A DNA stretch of 64,000 nt from positions 62,001 through 126,000 of the forward strand of contig NZ_FOTW01000004.1 in assembly GCF_900114705.1 (NCBI RefSeq), written 5' to 3'. The stretch is from Rugamonas rubra. Its GTDB lineage: Bacteria > Pseudomonadota > Gammaproteobacteria > Burkholderiales > Burkholderiaceae_D. The notes beneath the pieces were generated by a model, which had not been told where the DNA came from, made no database searches, and saw only the letters and a program-made list of their open reading frames with translations. This document shows, piece after piece, positions 30,930 to 38,574 of this stretch; position 1 is the first letter of the stretch; each line of letters begins with the position of its first letter. Both the position numbers and the translations under genes were made by a program.

Positions 30930-31533
30930 CCAGCCCCCGGCTGCGCGCGGCGAAGGCGGCCTCGGAACGGCTGACCACGCCCAGCAGCGCCAGCAGCGCC
31001 TGGACGTGGCCGCGCACGGTGTTCTCCGACAGGTTCAGGCGCCGCGCGATCAGCTTGTTCGACAGGCCCTGGCAGATCAGCGCCAGCACCTCGCACTGGC
31101 GCGGCGTCAGGCGCAGCTGCTCGCCGCGCTCGCCGGCGCCGGGCGGCAGGGGCGCGCCGGCCTCGCCGCGCAGCACCGCGCTGATGGCGGCCAGGATGGC
31201 GCCGGCCGGCTCGGCCTTGGAGACGAAGCGGGCGGCGCCGCGCGCCAGCGCGTCGTGGGCGGTCCCGCTGGCGGCGTCGGCCGACAGCACGATGATGGCG
31301 CAGTCGGGCCAGCGGCGGCGGATCAGCGCCATGCCGTCCAGGCCGTTTACGCCGGGCAGCTGGATGTCGAGCAGCACCAGCTGCGGCGCGGCGGAGTCGC
31401 GCGCGCCGGCCAGCGCCTCGTCGAGCGAGGCCGCCTCGCGCACGTCGAGTCCGCCGAGCGCCTCGGCCAGCATCAGGCGCAGGCCGGCGCGGAACAGCGA
31501 GTGGTCGTCGATCAGAATGATGGTCTGGTTCAT
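30922..31533 (-). CDS. NarL/FixJ-type response regulator
   Basis: The 203-residue protein has a receiver (IILIDDHSLFRAGLRLML, phospho-acceptor in LVLLDIQLPGVNG, K in RFVSKAEP) and a LuxR-type HTH (LTPRQCEVLALICQGLSNKLIARRL, ENTVRGHVQALLALL). ATG 31533 begins the receiver; the longer frame to 31584 lacks a family match. It is upstream of and overlaps the hybrid kinase, so the two form one operon. Its targets cannot be told from the sequence; the divergent neighbour is the PEP-CTERM gene. Confidence 0.92.
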   Translation of the reverse strand: MNQTIILIDDHSLFRAGLRLMLAEALGGLDVREAASLDEALAGARDSAAPQLVLLDIQLPGVNGLDGMALIRRRWPDCAIIVLSADAASGTAHDALARGAARFVSKAEPAGAILAAISAVLRGEAGAPLPPGAGERGEQLRLTPRQCEVLALICQGLSNKLIARRLNLSENTVRGHVQALLALLGVVSRSEAAFAARSRGLVG

Positions 31534-31587
31534 GTCAAGCATTTCACTATGGCGCGGCGGCGTCGGCAAGGGGTGGGGGGGCAATTC

Positions 31588-31601
31588 AGTCCAAATGGAC
31601 T
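31588..31601. promoter_or_regulatory. Candidate operator palindrome AGTCCA-AA-TGGACT
   Basis: A perfect 6-2-6 inverted repeat lies in the 179-base divergent region between the NarL-type regulator and the PEP-CTERM gene. It could bind that regulator or another dimer, but nothing besides symmetry and position supports it. Confidence 0.35.
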
Positions 31602-31712
31602 ATTTCCGAATGTCTAGTGTCAATTTATTATCACTATTATTCGGCGAGCAAGTATCAAGTCGGCCGGCCCGATGCCATTCTGAGATCTTTTTTACTTTTA
31701 GGGAAACAAATA

Positions 31713-32222
31713 ATGAAATCCAGCGTACTCGCACTTGTTCTGAGCACCGTTTTCGCCTCGTCGGCGATGGCAAAAGACTACACCGTCGAACTGCACCAGT
31801 CGAAGAGCAATCCCCATCAGTGGACCGGCAGCTTCAACCTGAGCCAGCCGACGCCGATGGAGGGCAACTACTTCTCCGACACCTACACCTTCAGCCCGGT
31901 GCTGGACGGCGAGTTCAAGGTCAACGGCGGCGTCATCAACTTCTACGGCTTCGATTCCGAACAGATCCAGTTCAGCAGCGTGTCGCTGAACCACAAGGCA
32001 CTCAAGCTGAGCAACGAGGACGGCGAGAGCAAGGCGCGGCTGGGCAACATCTCGCTGAGCGGCCCGCTGACGCTGCAGGTCTCCGGCTTCGCCGGCAGCT
32101 CGGCCAGCTACTCGGGCAACTTCAACATCACCACCGCCGTGCCGGAACCGGAAACCTACGGCATGCTGCTGGCCGGCCTGGGCCTGGTGGGCGCCGTCGC
32201 CCGCCGCCGCAAGGCCAAGTAA
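31713..32222 (+). CDS. PEP-CTERM sorting domain protein
   Basis: The 169-residue product has a signal peptide (about 1-20, ending SSAMA) and a beta-rich body (SFNLSQPTP, NYFSDTYTFSP, ISLSGPLTLQVSGF). At the C-terminus (about 143-169) are VPEPETYGMLLAGLGLVGAVA and the basic tail RRRKAK, which together are a complete PEP-CTERM signal. Such proteins are processed by exosortase EpsH/XrtA-type enzymes and go to the cell surface or biofilm matrix. The ribosome binding site is weak (AGGGAAAC). No exosortase is in the window. Confidence 0.92.
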   Translation: MKSSVLALVLSTVFASSAMAKDYTVELHQSKSNPHQWTGSFNLSQPTPMEGNYFSDTYTFSPVLDGEFKVNGGVINFYGFDSEQIQFSSVSLNHKALKLSNEDGESKARLGNISLSGPLTLQVSGFAGSSASYSGNFNITTAVPEPETYGMLLAGLGLVGAVARRRKAK

Positions 32223-32270
32223 GCGCCAGGTAGGGACCAAGTCAGCGCCAAGTCATCGGCAGCAAGGGGA

Positions 32271-32302
32271 AGGGCCGCGGCGCGTCAGCGCCGCGGCCCT
32301 TC
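32271..32302 (+). terminator. Perfect 14-bp hairpin after the PEP-CTERM gene, probable terminator
   Basis: AAGGGCCGCGGCGC, loop GTCA, GCGCCGCGGCCCTT is a perfect 14-base stem 48 bases after the stop. It lacks a clean T-tract (CGTCGTTGC follows), so it may act as an RNA stabiliser or a weak terminator. Confidence 0.55.
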
Positions 32303-32421
32303 GTCGTTGCGGCCGGCGCCGCGGCGCGCCGGCCGGCAAAAGTTGAACACCGCGCCGCGTCGGCCGGCTACACTCACGGCGGTACGCCCCGATTCCATCC
32401 ACCGGCCCGAAGGGATTTTGC

Positions 32422-34221
32422 ATGACCTCTAGCACGCTGCGCAACGCCGCCACCCTGTCCTTGCTGCTGGCCGCCAGCGCCGCTAGTGCCGCCGGCGCCG
32501 CGCCGGCCGCCGACACGGTCTACCGCAACGGCTACGTCTACACCGTCGACGCGCACGACAGCGTGCGCCAAGCGCTGGCGGTGCGTGGCGGACGCATCGT
32601 CTACGTCGGCGACGACGCCGGCGCCGCCGCCCACATCGGCAAGCGCAGCAAGGTGGTCGACCTGGGCGGGCGCATGCTGATGCCCGGCCTGGTCGACGGC
32701 CACATGCATCCGCAATCGGGCGGCGCGCGTCTGCTCAACTGCAATCTGAACTACGCCGCGCTGACGGTGGCGCAGTTCCAGGCGCGTATCCAGGCCTGCC
32801 TCGACCGGGACAAGGGCGCCGACGCCAAGCGCTGGCTGGTGGTGGTCAACTGGTTCCAGCAGGGCATGCAGCCGGACGGCGTGGCCACCAGCGCCGCCAC
32901 GCTCGACGCCTTGAACACCGCGCGCCCGGTGGTGGTGCGCTCGTCCTTCGGCCACTCGGCGCTGGTCAACCGCCGCGCGCTGGAGCTGGCCGGCATCGGC
33001 CGCGACACGCCCGACCCGGTGGCCGGCAAGATCGTGCGCGACGCCGGCGGCGAGGCCAGCGGCCTGCTGGAGGACGCCGCCCAGGAGCTGGTGATGCAGC
33101 ACCTGCCGCCGCTGACCCCGGCCGAGAACCTGGCCGCCTCGCGCGCCGCGCTGGCCGCCATGCGCCGCCAGGGCGTGACCAGCTTCCTCGACGCCTACAC
33201 CGACCCGGAAACCATGACCGCCTTCCGCCAGCTGCAGCGGCGCGGCGAGCTGAGCGCGCGCGGCCACTTCGCCGTGCTGATCGCGCCGGAGCAGGGCGCC
33301 GCGCCGGCCAAGGCGGTGGCCGCGCTGCTGGCGCAGGCGCGCCGCTACGACCAGGGGCCGACCCGCGTCGCGCCGTCGATGCAGGTGCGCCACGCCAAGT
33401 TGTTCATGGACGGCGTGATCGCCGCGCCGGCGCTGAGCGGCACCATGCTGGCGCCCTACTACGTCGACAAGGGCACGCCGCAGCAGCCGCACTGGGTGCC
33501 GGGCGACAGCACCGGACCGGCCGCCTACTTCGCGCCGGCCGCGCTGCGCGGCGTGCTGGGCGAGCTGGCCCGGGCGCGCATCGACCCGCACATCCACGTC
33601 GACGGCGACGGCGCCGTGCGCCAGGCGCTCGACGCCATCGCCGCGCTGCGCGCCACGCCGGAGGGCCGCGCCGCGCGGCCGGCGCTGGCGCACGACGAGA
33701 TCGTCGACCCGGCCGACCTGGCCCGCTTCGCCGCGCTCGACACCACCGCCGTGCTGTCCTTCCAGTGGGCCAAGCCGGCGCCGGACACGGTGGGCGCGCT
33801 GCAACCGTACATGGGGCCGCAGCGCTACGCCCTGGTCGAGCCGCAGGCGCTGCTGCTCGACGCCGGCGCCCGTGTCGCCTTCGGCAGCGACTGGCCGGTC
33901 GACGCGCTCGACCAGTGGTTCGCGCTGAAGGTCGGCGTGACGCGCACGGCGGCGCCGGACGCCGGCGCCGAGTTCGCCGGCCGGCTCGGCGCCCAGCCCG
34001 GCCTGCCGCGCGCCGCCGCGCTGCGCGCCATCACGATCAACGCCGCCTACACGCTGCGCCAGGAGGCGCAAACCGGCTCGCTGGAGGTGGGCAAGCTGGC
34101 CGACCTGATCGTCCTCGACCGCAACTTCTTCACCATCCCGGCCGAGGACATCGCCAACATCAAGGTCTTGCAAACCGTGGTGGGCGGCAAGGAAGTCTAC
34201 CGTGACGAGGCGCTGCACTGA
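32422..34221 (+). CDS. YtcJ-type amidohydrolase, exported
   Basis: The 599-residue protein has a signal peptide (about 1-26) and the composite amidohydrolase fold. Metal ligands are in MPGLVDGHMHP (HxH), HIHVDGDGAVRQALDAI and FGSDWPVDALDQWF; the C-terminal strand is SLEVGKLADLIVLDRNFFTIP. Members of this group hydrolyse amide or related bonds in unknown small molecules, so the substrate is not assigned. A second, divergent relative is encoded at 55448-57127. It stands alone, with an ATG about 60 bases after the hairpin of the PEP-CTERM gene. Confidence 0.85.
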   Translation: MTSSTLRNAATLSLLLAASAASAAGAAPAADTVYRNGYVYTVDAHDSVRQALAVRGGRIVYVGDDAGAAAHIGKRSKVVDLGGRMLMPGLVDGHMHPQSGGARLLNCNLNYAALTVAQFQARIQACLDRDKGADAKRWLVVVNWFQQGMQPDGVATSAATLDALNTARPVVVRSSFGHSALVNRRALELAGIGRDTPDPVAGKIVRDAGGEASGLLEDAAQELVMQHLPPLTPAENLAASRAALAAMRRQGVTSFLDAYTDPETMTAFRQLQRRGELSARGHFAVLIAPEQGAAPAKAVAALLAQARRYDQGPTRVAPSMQVRHAKLFMDGVIAAPALSGTMLAPYYVDKGTPQQPHWVPGDSTGPAAYFAPAALRGVLGELARARIDPHIHVDGDGAVRQALDAIAALRATPEGRAARPALAHDEIVDPADLARFAALDTTAVLSFQWAKPAPDTVGALQPYMGPQRYALVEPQALLLDAGARVAFGSDWPVDALDQWFALKVGVTRTAAPDAGAEFAGRLGAQPGLPRAAALRAITINAAYTLRQEAQTGSLEVGKLADLIVLDRNFFTIPAEDIANIKVLQTVVGGKEVYRDEALH

Positions 34222-34255
34222 AGGCAACACGACAACACAGCAGGCTGCGTTGGTG

Positions 34256-34284
34256 TGAGCCGTATATACTCGAAATACGGCTCA
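34256..34284 (+). promoter_or_regulatory. Inverted repeat upstream of fic, candidate operator
   Basis: TGAGCCGTAT, nine bases, ATACGGCTCA is a perfect 10-9-10 inverted repeat ending 20 bases before the fic ATG. A TATACT hexamer (34265-34270) inside it could be a -10 box, so a bound protein would block transcription. The Fic protein has a C-terminal winged-helix-like region and may autoregulate; that is inference. Confidence 0.55.
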
Positions 34285-34304
34285 TAAATTGATGTGAATT
34301 GACT

Positions 34305-35447
34305 ATGGCTACCTCTCCTGGCAATGCCTATGTGTGGCAACTGCCGACCTGGCCCGCCTGGACCTATGACACTCAGGCCTTGGCCGACGCCTTGGCGCGG
34401 GCGCGGCTGCAACAGGGGCGGGTGCTCGGCAAGGCGCAGGCGGTCGGCTTGGCCGCCGACGCATTCGCCCAGGTGGTCAACGACATCTGGGTGGGGGAGG
34501 TTGTCGCGACCGCCGCGATTGAGGGGCAGCAGCTCGATGTCGAGCAGGTGCGTTCGTCGGTCATGCGCATGCTGGGCATCGCGAGTGCCGGCCAGTCGTC
34601 GCGGCATATTGATGGATTGGTCGACGTGATGCAGGACGCCTTGCACAATTATACCGTTGCGTTGGACGCGGATCGCTTGTGCCGCTGGCAGTCGGCGCTT
34701 TTCCCTGGTGGTACTTCCGGTATCCAGCATATCGAGGTGGGGAAATTTCGCAGCTTTAGCGATGCGATGCAGATCGTCAGTGGCCGTCCCGGACATGAGC
34801 AGGTGCATTACCTCGCCCCGGACTCTCGCCGCGTGCCGGCCGAGATGGCGCGCTTCCTGGCATGGTTCAATGCGTCTGGCGGCGAGGACGGCATTGTGCG
34901 CGCGGCCATCGCGCATCTGTGGTTCGAGGCGATACATCCCTTCGAGGACGGCAACGGCCGGATCGGCCGCGCGATCATGGATATGGCGATTGCGCAGGAC
35001 GCGCGCTCGGGGACCAGGATCTACTGCATGTCGCACCAACTGGAGCAGAATCGCAAGGCCTACTATGCGGCGCTGAATGCGGCGCAGCGGGGCGACGGCG
35101 ATGTGACGGCATGGGTGCGGTGGTTCGCCGACCAGTTTTCCGAGGCCTGCGTCAAGTCCGAGGCGGTGATCGACCGGGCGCTGGAGAAGGCGCGTTTTTG
35201 GGCCGCGCACGCGGCGCATCGTTTCAATGAGCGGCAATGCAAAGCGCTGCGCAAGCTGCTCGACGCCGGCGACGGCGGCTTCCTCGGCGGTTTGACGGCG
35301 GAGAAGTATTGCAAGATCACGGGCACGTCGAAGGCGAGCGCGACACGGGACTTGGGCGACTTGCTGGGCAACGGCGCGCTGATCTCGCGCGGCATAGGCA
35401 AGGCGACAAAGTATTACGTCAATGTGCCCGGCTGGCGGCAGGAGTGA
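34305..35447 (+). CDS. Fic-family protein (DUF4172 N-terminus, class II self-inhibited)
   Basis: The 380-residue protein carries the complete Fic motif HPFEDGNGRIGR at 211-222 (catalytic H211). An N-terminal inhibitory motif TAAIEG at 69-74 matches [S/T]xxxE[G/N], which makes it a class II, self-inhibited AMPylator. Residues 8-45 resemble DUF4172 (YVWQLPTWPAWTYD), and residues from about 280 look like a winged helix (YCKITGTSKASATRDLGDLL). Fic enzymes transfer AMP to protein hydroxyls. GC content is visibly lower than that of its neighbours and the gene sits beside a tRNA, both of which hint at acquisition. ATG 34305 is preferred over TTG 34299. Confidence 0.93.
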   Translation: MATSPGNAYVWQLPTWPAWTYDTQALADALARARLQQGRVLGKAQAVGLAADAFAQVVNDIWVGEVVATAAIEGQQLDVEQVRSSVMRMLGIASAGQSSRHIDGLVDVMQDALHNYTVALDADRLCRWQSALFPGGTSGIQHIEVGKFRSFSDAMQIVSGRPGHEQVHYLAPDSRRVPAEMARFLAWFNASGGEDGIVRAAIAHLWFEAIHPFEDGNGRIGRAIMDMAIAQDARSGTRIYCMSHQLEQNRKAYYAALNAAQRGDGDVTAWVRWFADQFSEACVKSEAVIDRALEKARFWAAHAAHRFNERQCKALRKLLDAGDGGFLGGLTAEKYCKITGTSKASATRDLGDLLGNGALISRGIGKATKYYVNVPGWRQE

Positions 35448-35530
35448 TCGTAGGCATACGTGCTGCGTACGGTAGGCGGAGTTTGCTGGCGCCGAGCGGC
35501 CAAACGGCGGGGGCGTTTGCGGCAGCGCGC

Positions 35531-35565
35531 CACAAAACAAAACGGCCCTCATCGCTGAGGGCCGT
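35531..35565 (-). terminator. Intrinsic terminator of tRNA-Leu
   Basis: On the minus strand ACGGCCCTC, loop AGCGAT, GAGGGCCGT is followed by TTTTGTTTTG. It lies 15 bases downstream of the tRNA 3' end, in the right direction. Confidence 0.88.
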
Positions 35566-35579
35566 CTGTCGGTGTTTGG

Positions 35580-35664
35580 TGGTGCCCGAGGCCGGACTTG
35601 AACCGGCACGCCTTGCGGCGGCGGATTTTGAGTCCGCTACGTCTACCAATTCCATCACTCGGGC
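35580..35664 (-). tRNA. tRNA-Leu (anticodon CAA)
   Basis: Read on the minus strand, the 85-base gene begins GCCCGAG and ends CTCGGGCACCA, giving a 7-base acceptor stem and an encoded CCA. The anticodon stem GCGGA/TCCGC encloses the loop CTCAAAA, so the anticodon is CAA. A long variable arm and the T-loop GGTTCAAGTCC are present, as expected for a class II leucine tRNA. Confidence 0.96.
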
Positions 35665-35811
35665 AACGCGACTGGCATTATCACTGATTTAGCCGCATCC
35701 GGCAACCCTGGTTCGGAATTTTTATATTTGTGCAAACATTCCAGGCCCGGGCGAAGCGGGTATCATCTCTGCTCCCCCCCCCGCAACGGCCGGCAGGTCC
35801 GGCGTTCCCGC

Positions 35812-37773
35812 ATGAACAACAGCAAGATCCGCGAGATCATCCTCGGCAAGCCGCTCGACCCGATGAAGAGCGAAACCCGCCACTCGATGGCGCTGGTGGC
35901 CTTTCTGGCCTGGGTCGGCCTCGGCGCGGACGGCCTGTCCTCCTCGTCCTACGGCCCGGAGGAGACCTTCAAGGCGCTCGGCGCCCACACCCACCTCGGC
36001 CTGTACATGGCCATCGCCACCGCCGTCACGGTGTTCATCATCGCGCTGGCCTACAACCAGGTGATCGAGCTGTTCCCCACCGGCGGCGGCGGCTACCGCG
36101 TCGCCACGCGCCTGGTCGGCCCCTACATGGGCCTGATCTCCGGCTGCGCCCTGATCCTCGACTACGTGCTCACCATCGCCATCTCGATCGCCTCCGGCGT
36201 CGACGCGCTGGCCTCCTTCCTGCCGCTCGGCTTCCAGCCCTACAAGCTGTGGGCCGAGGCCTTCTTCATCGGCCTGCTGATCGTGATGAACCTGCGCGGC
36301 CTGAAGGAGGCGATCCAGATCCTGCTGCCGATCTTCCTCGGCTTCGTCGCCACCCATTTGGTGTTGATCGTTTACGGCATTGTCGCCCACGCCTCGCACC
36401 TGCCCGAGCTGGTGCCAACCACGCTGGCCGAGACCGGCCAGCTGGCCACGCAGATCGGCTGGACCGGCGTGGCCGGCATGCTGCTGCTGGCCTATTCGCA
36501 GGGCGGCGGCACCTACACCGGGCTGGAGGCGGTGTCGAACAACGTCAACCTGCTGGCCGAGCCGCGCGTGCGCACCGGCAAGGTGACGATGCTGTACATG
36601 GCGCTGTCGCTGGCCTTCACGGCCGGCGGCATCATCCTGCTGTACCTGCTGTGGGACGCCAAGCCGGTGGCCGGCGAGACCCTCAACGCCTCGACCTTCA
36701 AGACCATCATCGCCAGCATGGGCCTGGGCGGGCCGCTGCTCAACCAGGTGCTGCTGGTGGTGGTGCTGGCCTTCGAGGCCGGCCTGCTGTTCGTCGCCGC
36801 CAACACCGGCTTCCTCGGCGGCCCGTCGGTGCTGTCGAACATGGCGGCGGACTCCTGGGTGCCGCACAAGTTCCGCTACCTGTCGACCCGGCTGGTGACG
36901 CAGAACGGCATCCTGGTGATGGGCCTGGCCGCACTGGCCATCCTGTTCTGGACCGGCGGCAGCGTGACCCTGCTGGTGGTGCTGTATTCGATCTCGGTGT
37001 TCCTGACCTTCGCCATCTCGCTGTTCGGCCTGTGCCTGTACTGGGCGCGCAACCGCCGCCGTGGCACGCACTGGCTGCGCCGGCTGATGCTGTCGGCGGC
37101 CGGTTTCGTCATCTGCGCCGGCATCCTGGCGATATTGCTGGTCGAGCGCTTCGCCGGCGGCGGCTGGGCCACCATCGTCATCATCGCCGCCATCGCCGGC
37201 CTGTGCATCGTCGTGCGCAAGCACTACCAGCAGACCAAGCAGGCCATCCACTCGGTCGACGAGGTGTTCGCCAGCCAGCCCTTCGGCCCCAACCCGGAGC
37301 CGGTCGAGCCGCAGCCGGACGACCAGACCGCCGTGTTCATCGTCGGCACCTCGCGCGGCGGCGGGCTGCACGCGCTGCTGTGGGTGCAGCGCATGTTCCC
37401 CGGCCACTTCAAGAATTTTTTGTTCGTCAACGCGCGCACCGTCGATTCGCACGCCTACGGCGGCGAGGGCGCGCTCGAACAGATGCGCAGCGAGGCGGCC
37501 GAGACGCTGGAGTATTTCGTCGACTTCTGCCACAGCCACCACATGGCCTCGGCGTCCTACCTGGGCTTCGGCACCGACGCGGTCGACGAGGTGACCCGCT
37601 TGTGCGAGCAGATCAGCGAGGAGTTCCCGCACGCGATCTTCTTCACCAGCAAACTGATCTTCTCGACCGACAACTGGATGACGCGCATCCTGCACAACCA
37701 GGCGGCGCTGGCGGTGCAGCGCCGCCTGCATCTGGAGGGCTTGCAGATGGTGATCCTGCCGATGAAGGTGTGA
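35812..37773 (+). CDS. KimA-like APC-family potassium transporter
   Basis: The 653-residue protein has about 12 membrane helices in residues 25-470 and a soluble C-terminal domain (about 500-653). The signature FLAWVGLGADGLSSSSYGPEE near the start and ELFPTGGGGYRVATRLVG match the KimA (YdaO) family, proton-driven high-affinity K+ importers of the APC superfamily. The C-terminal domain (TAVFIVGTSRGGGLHALLWVQ, SKLIFSTDNWMTRILHNQAAL) resembles a universal-stress-like fold and may be regulatory. ATG 35812 begins a typical cytoplasmic N-terminus. Gram-positive KimA binds c-di-AMP, which betaproteobacteria are not generally known to make, so control must differ. Confidence 0.88.
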   Translation: MNNSKIREIILGKPLDPMKSETRHSMALVAFLAWVGLGADGLSSSSYGPEETFKALGAHTHLGLYMAIATAVTVFIIALAYNQVIELFPTGGGGYRVATRLVGPYMGLISGCALILDYVLTIAISIASGVDALASFLPLGFQPYKLWAEAFFIGLLIVMNLRGLKEAIQILLPIFLGFVATHLVLIVYGIVAHASHLPELVPTTLAETGQLATQIGWTGVAGMLLLAYSQGGGTYTGLEAVSNNVNLLAEPRVRTGKVTMLYMALSLAFTAGGIILLYLLWDAKPVAGETLNASTFKTIIASMGLGGPLLNQVLLVVVLAFEAGLLFVAANTGFLGGPSVLSNMAADSWVPHKFRYLSTRLVTQNGILVMGLAALAILFWTGGSVTLLVVLYSISVFLTFAISLFGLCLYWARNRRRGTHWLRRLMLSAAGFVICAGILAILLVERFAGGGWATIVIIAAIAGLCIVVRKHYQQTKQAIHSVDEVFASQPFGPNPEPVEPQPDDQTAVFIVGTSRGGGLHALLWVQRMFPGHFKNFLFVNARTVDSHAYGGEGALEQMRSEAAETLEYFVDFCHSHHMASASYLGFGTDAVDEVTRLCEQISEEFPHAIFFTSKLIFSTDNWMTRILHNQAALAVQRRLHLEGLQMVILPMKV

Positions 37774-37798
37774 GCCGCGCCCAGCGGCGCGGCGTCGC

Positions 37799-38395
37799 TT
37801 AGAAGGCGTAGCTGAGGTTGGCCGAGACGGCGTTGCTCTTCACGCCGTAGACCTGGGAGCTTTTGCCCAAATGCTCGAACTCCAGGCCGAGGCCGACGTT
37901 GGGCAGCACTTGGTACTGCAGGCCGAGCGCGGCGTAGACGCCGGTGCGGTTTTCGCTGCCGTGGGTGGCGTGGTGCTCCGCGTTGATGCTGATGTTGGCG
38001 TCGTAGCGATAGTGGTTGCGCGCCAGGCCAAGCTTGCCGTAGGCCGACAGTTGCGCGCCGAGGGCGACGCGGGCCTTGGCGGCGGCATACAGGGAGCTGC
38101 CCCGGTTTGAGACGTATTGGTGCGCTTTGCTGCCGGGCACCACGGTGTCGCTCTGGTGGGCGGCCGTGCGGAAGTTGACGTAGCCCAGTTCGACGCCCCA
38201 GTTCTGGTCGAAGGTATAGCCGGCGAACAGCTTGGCGTCGGCCTTGCGGCCGTCGCTGCCTTGGTCGAAGCCCGGCCCGTCGAACTTGAACGGCACGGCG
38301 GCGACGCCGACGCCGACATAGTAGTTTTCGGCATGGGCGTTGGACAGGCACAGCAGCGCCGCGCCGGCGCAGCCGGCGATGAAGGTTTTTTTCAT
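37799..38395 (-). CDS. Small outer-membrane beta-barrel protein
   Basis: The 198-residue product has a signal peptide (about 1-22, LLCLSNAHA) and alternating beta strands characteristic of an eight-stranded porin-like barrel: YYVGVGVAAVPFKFDG, AKLFAGYTFDQNWGVELGYVNF, SLYAAAKARVALGAQLSAYGKLG, TGVYAALGLQYQVLPNVGLGLEFEHLG, and a last strand ending in the aromatic YAF. It fits the OmpA-like/OmpW-like transmembrane group. Its function is unknown. It converges on the KimA-like gene. Confidence 0.85.
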   Translation of the reverse strand: MKKTFIAGCAGAALLCLSNAHAENYYVGVGVAAVPFKFDGPGFDQGSDGRKADAKLFAGYTFDQNWGVELGYVNFRTAAHQSDTVVPGSKAHQYVSNRGSSLYAAAKARVALGAQLSAYGKLGLARNHYRYDANISINAEHHATHGSENRTGVYAALGLQYQVLPNVGLGLEFEHLGKSSQVYGVKSNAVSANLSYAF

Positions 38396-38513
38396 GTTGC
38401 ATCTCGCGAAGGCAAATGGATCGGTGTTCGCAATTGCTGGGAATTGCGAAGTCGAATGATAACATTTATCTATTCGCAATAGTTTTCCTTGGTGCAATAA
38501 AACCGAACGACCA

Positions 38514-38561
38514 AGCAGAAACAACAGGGGCGGCCATGCGGCCGCCCCTGTTGTTTCTGCT
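38514..38561. terminator. Perfect 22-bp hairpin between the ArnT-like and outer-membrane genes
   Basis: An arm of 22 bases (38514-38535, AGCAGAAACAACAGG...), loop ATGC, and its exact reverse complement (38540-38561) lie 14 bases beyond the stop of the ArnT-like gene. It is a likely transcription terminator for that minus-strand gene, although the T-run after the stem is weak. The stem is longer than ordinary terminators. Confidence 0.6.
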
Positions 38562-38574
38562 CAGTGGGCCGCGC

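Noticed and set aside
34250..35670. Integrated element at tRNA-Leu
   Set aside because: No integrase and no direct repeat of the tRNA 3' end was found, so only the Fic gene and its operator are reported.
35700..35811. c-di-AMP (ydaO) riboswitch ahead of the KimA-like gene
   Set aside because: The leader is only about 110 bases and shows none of the conserved riboswitch stems or motifs.
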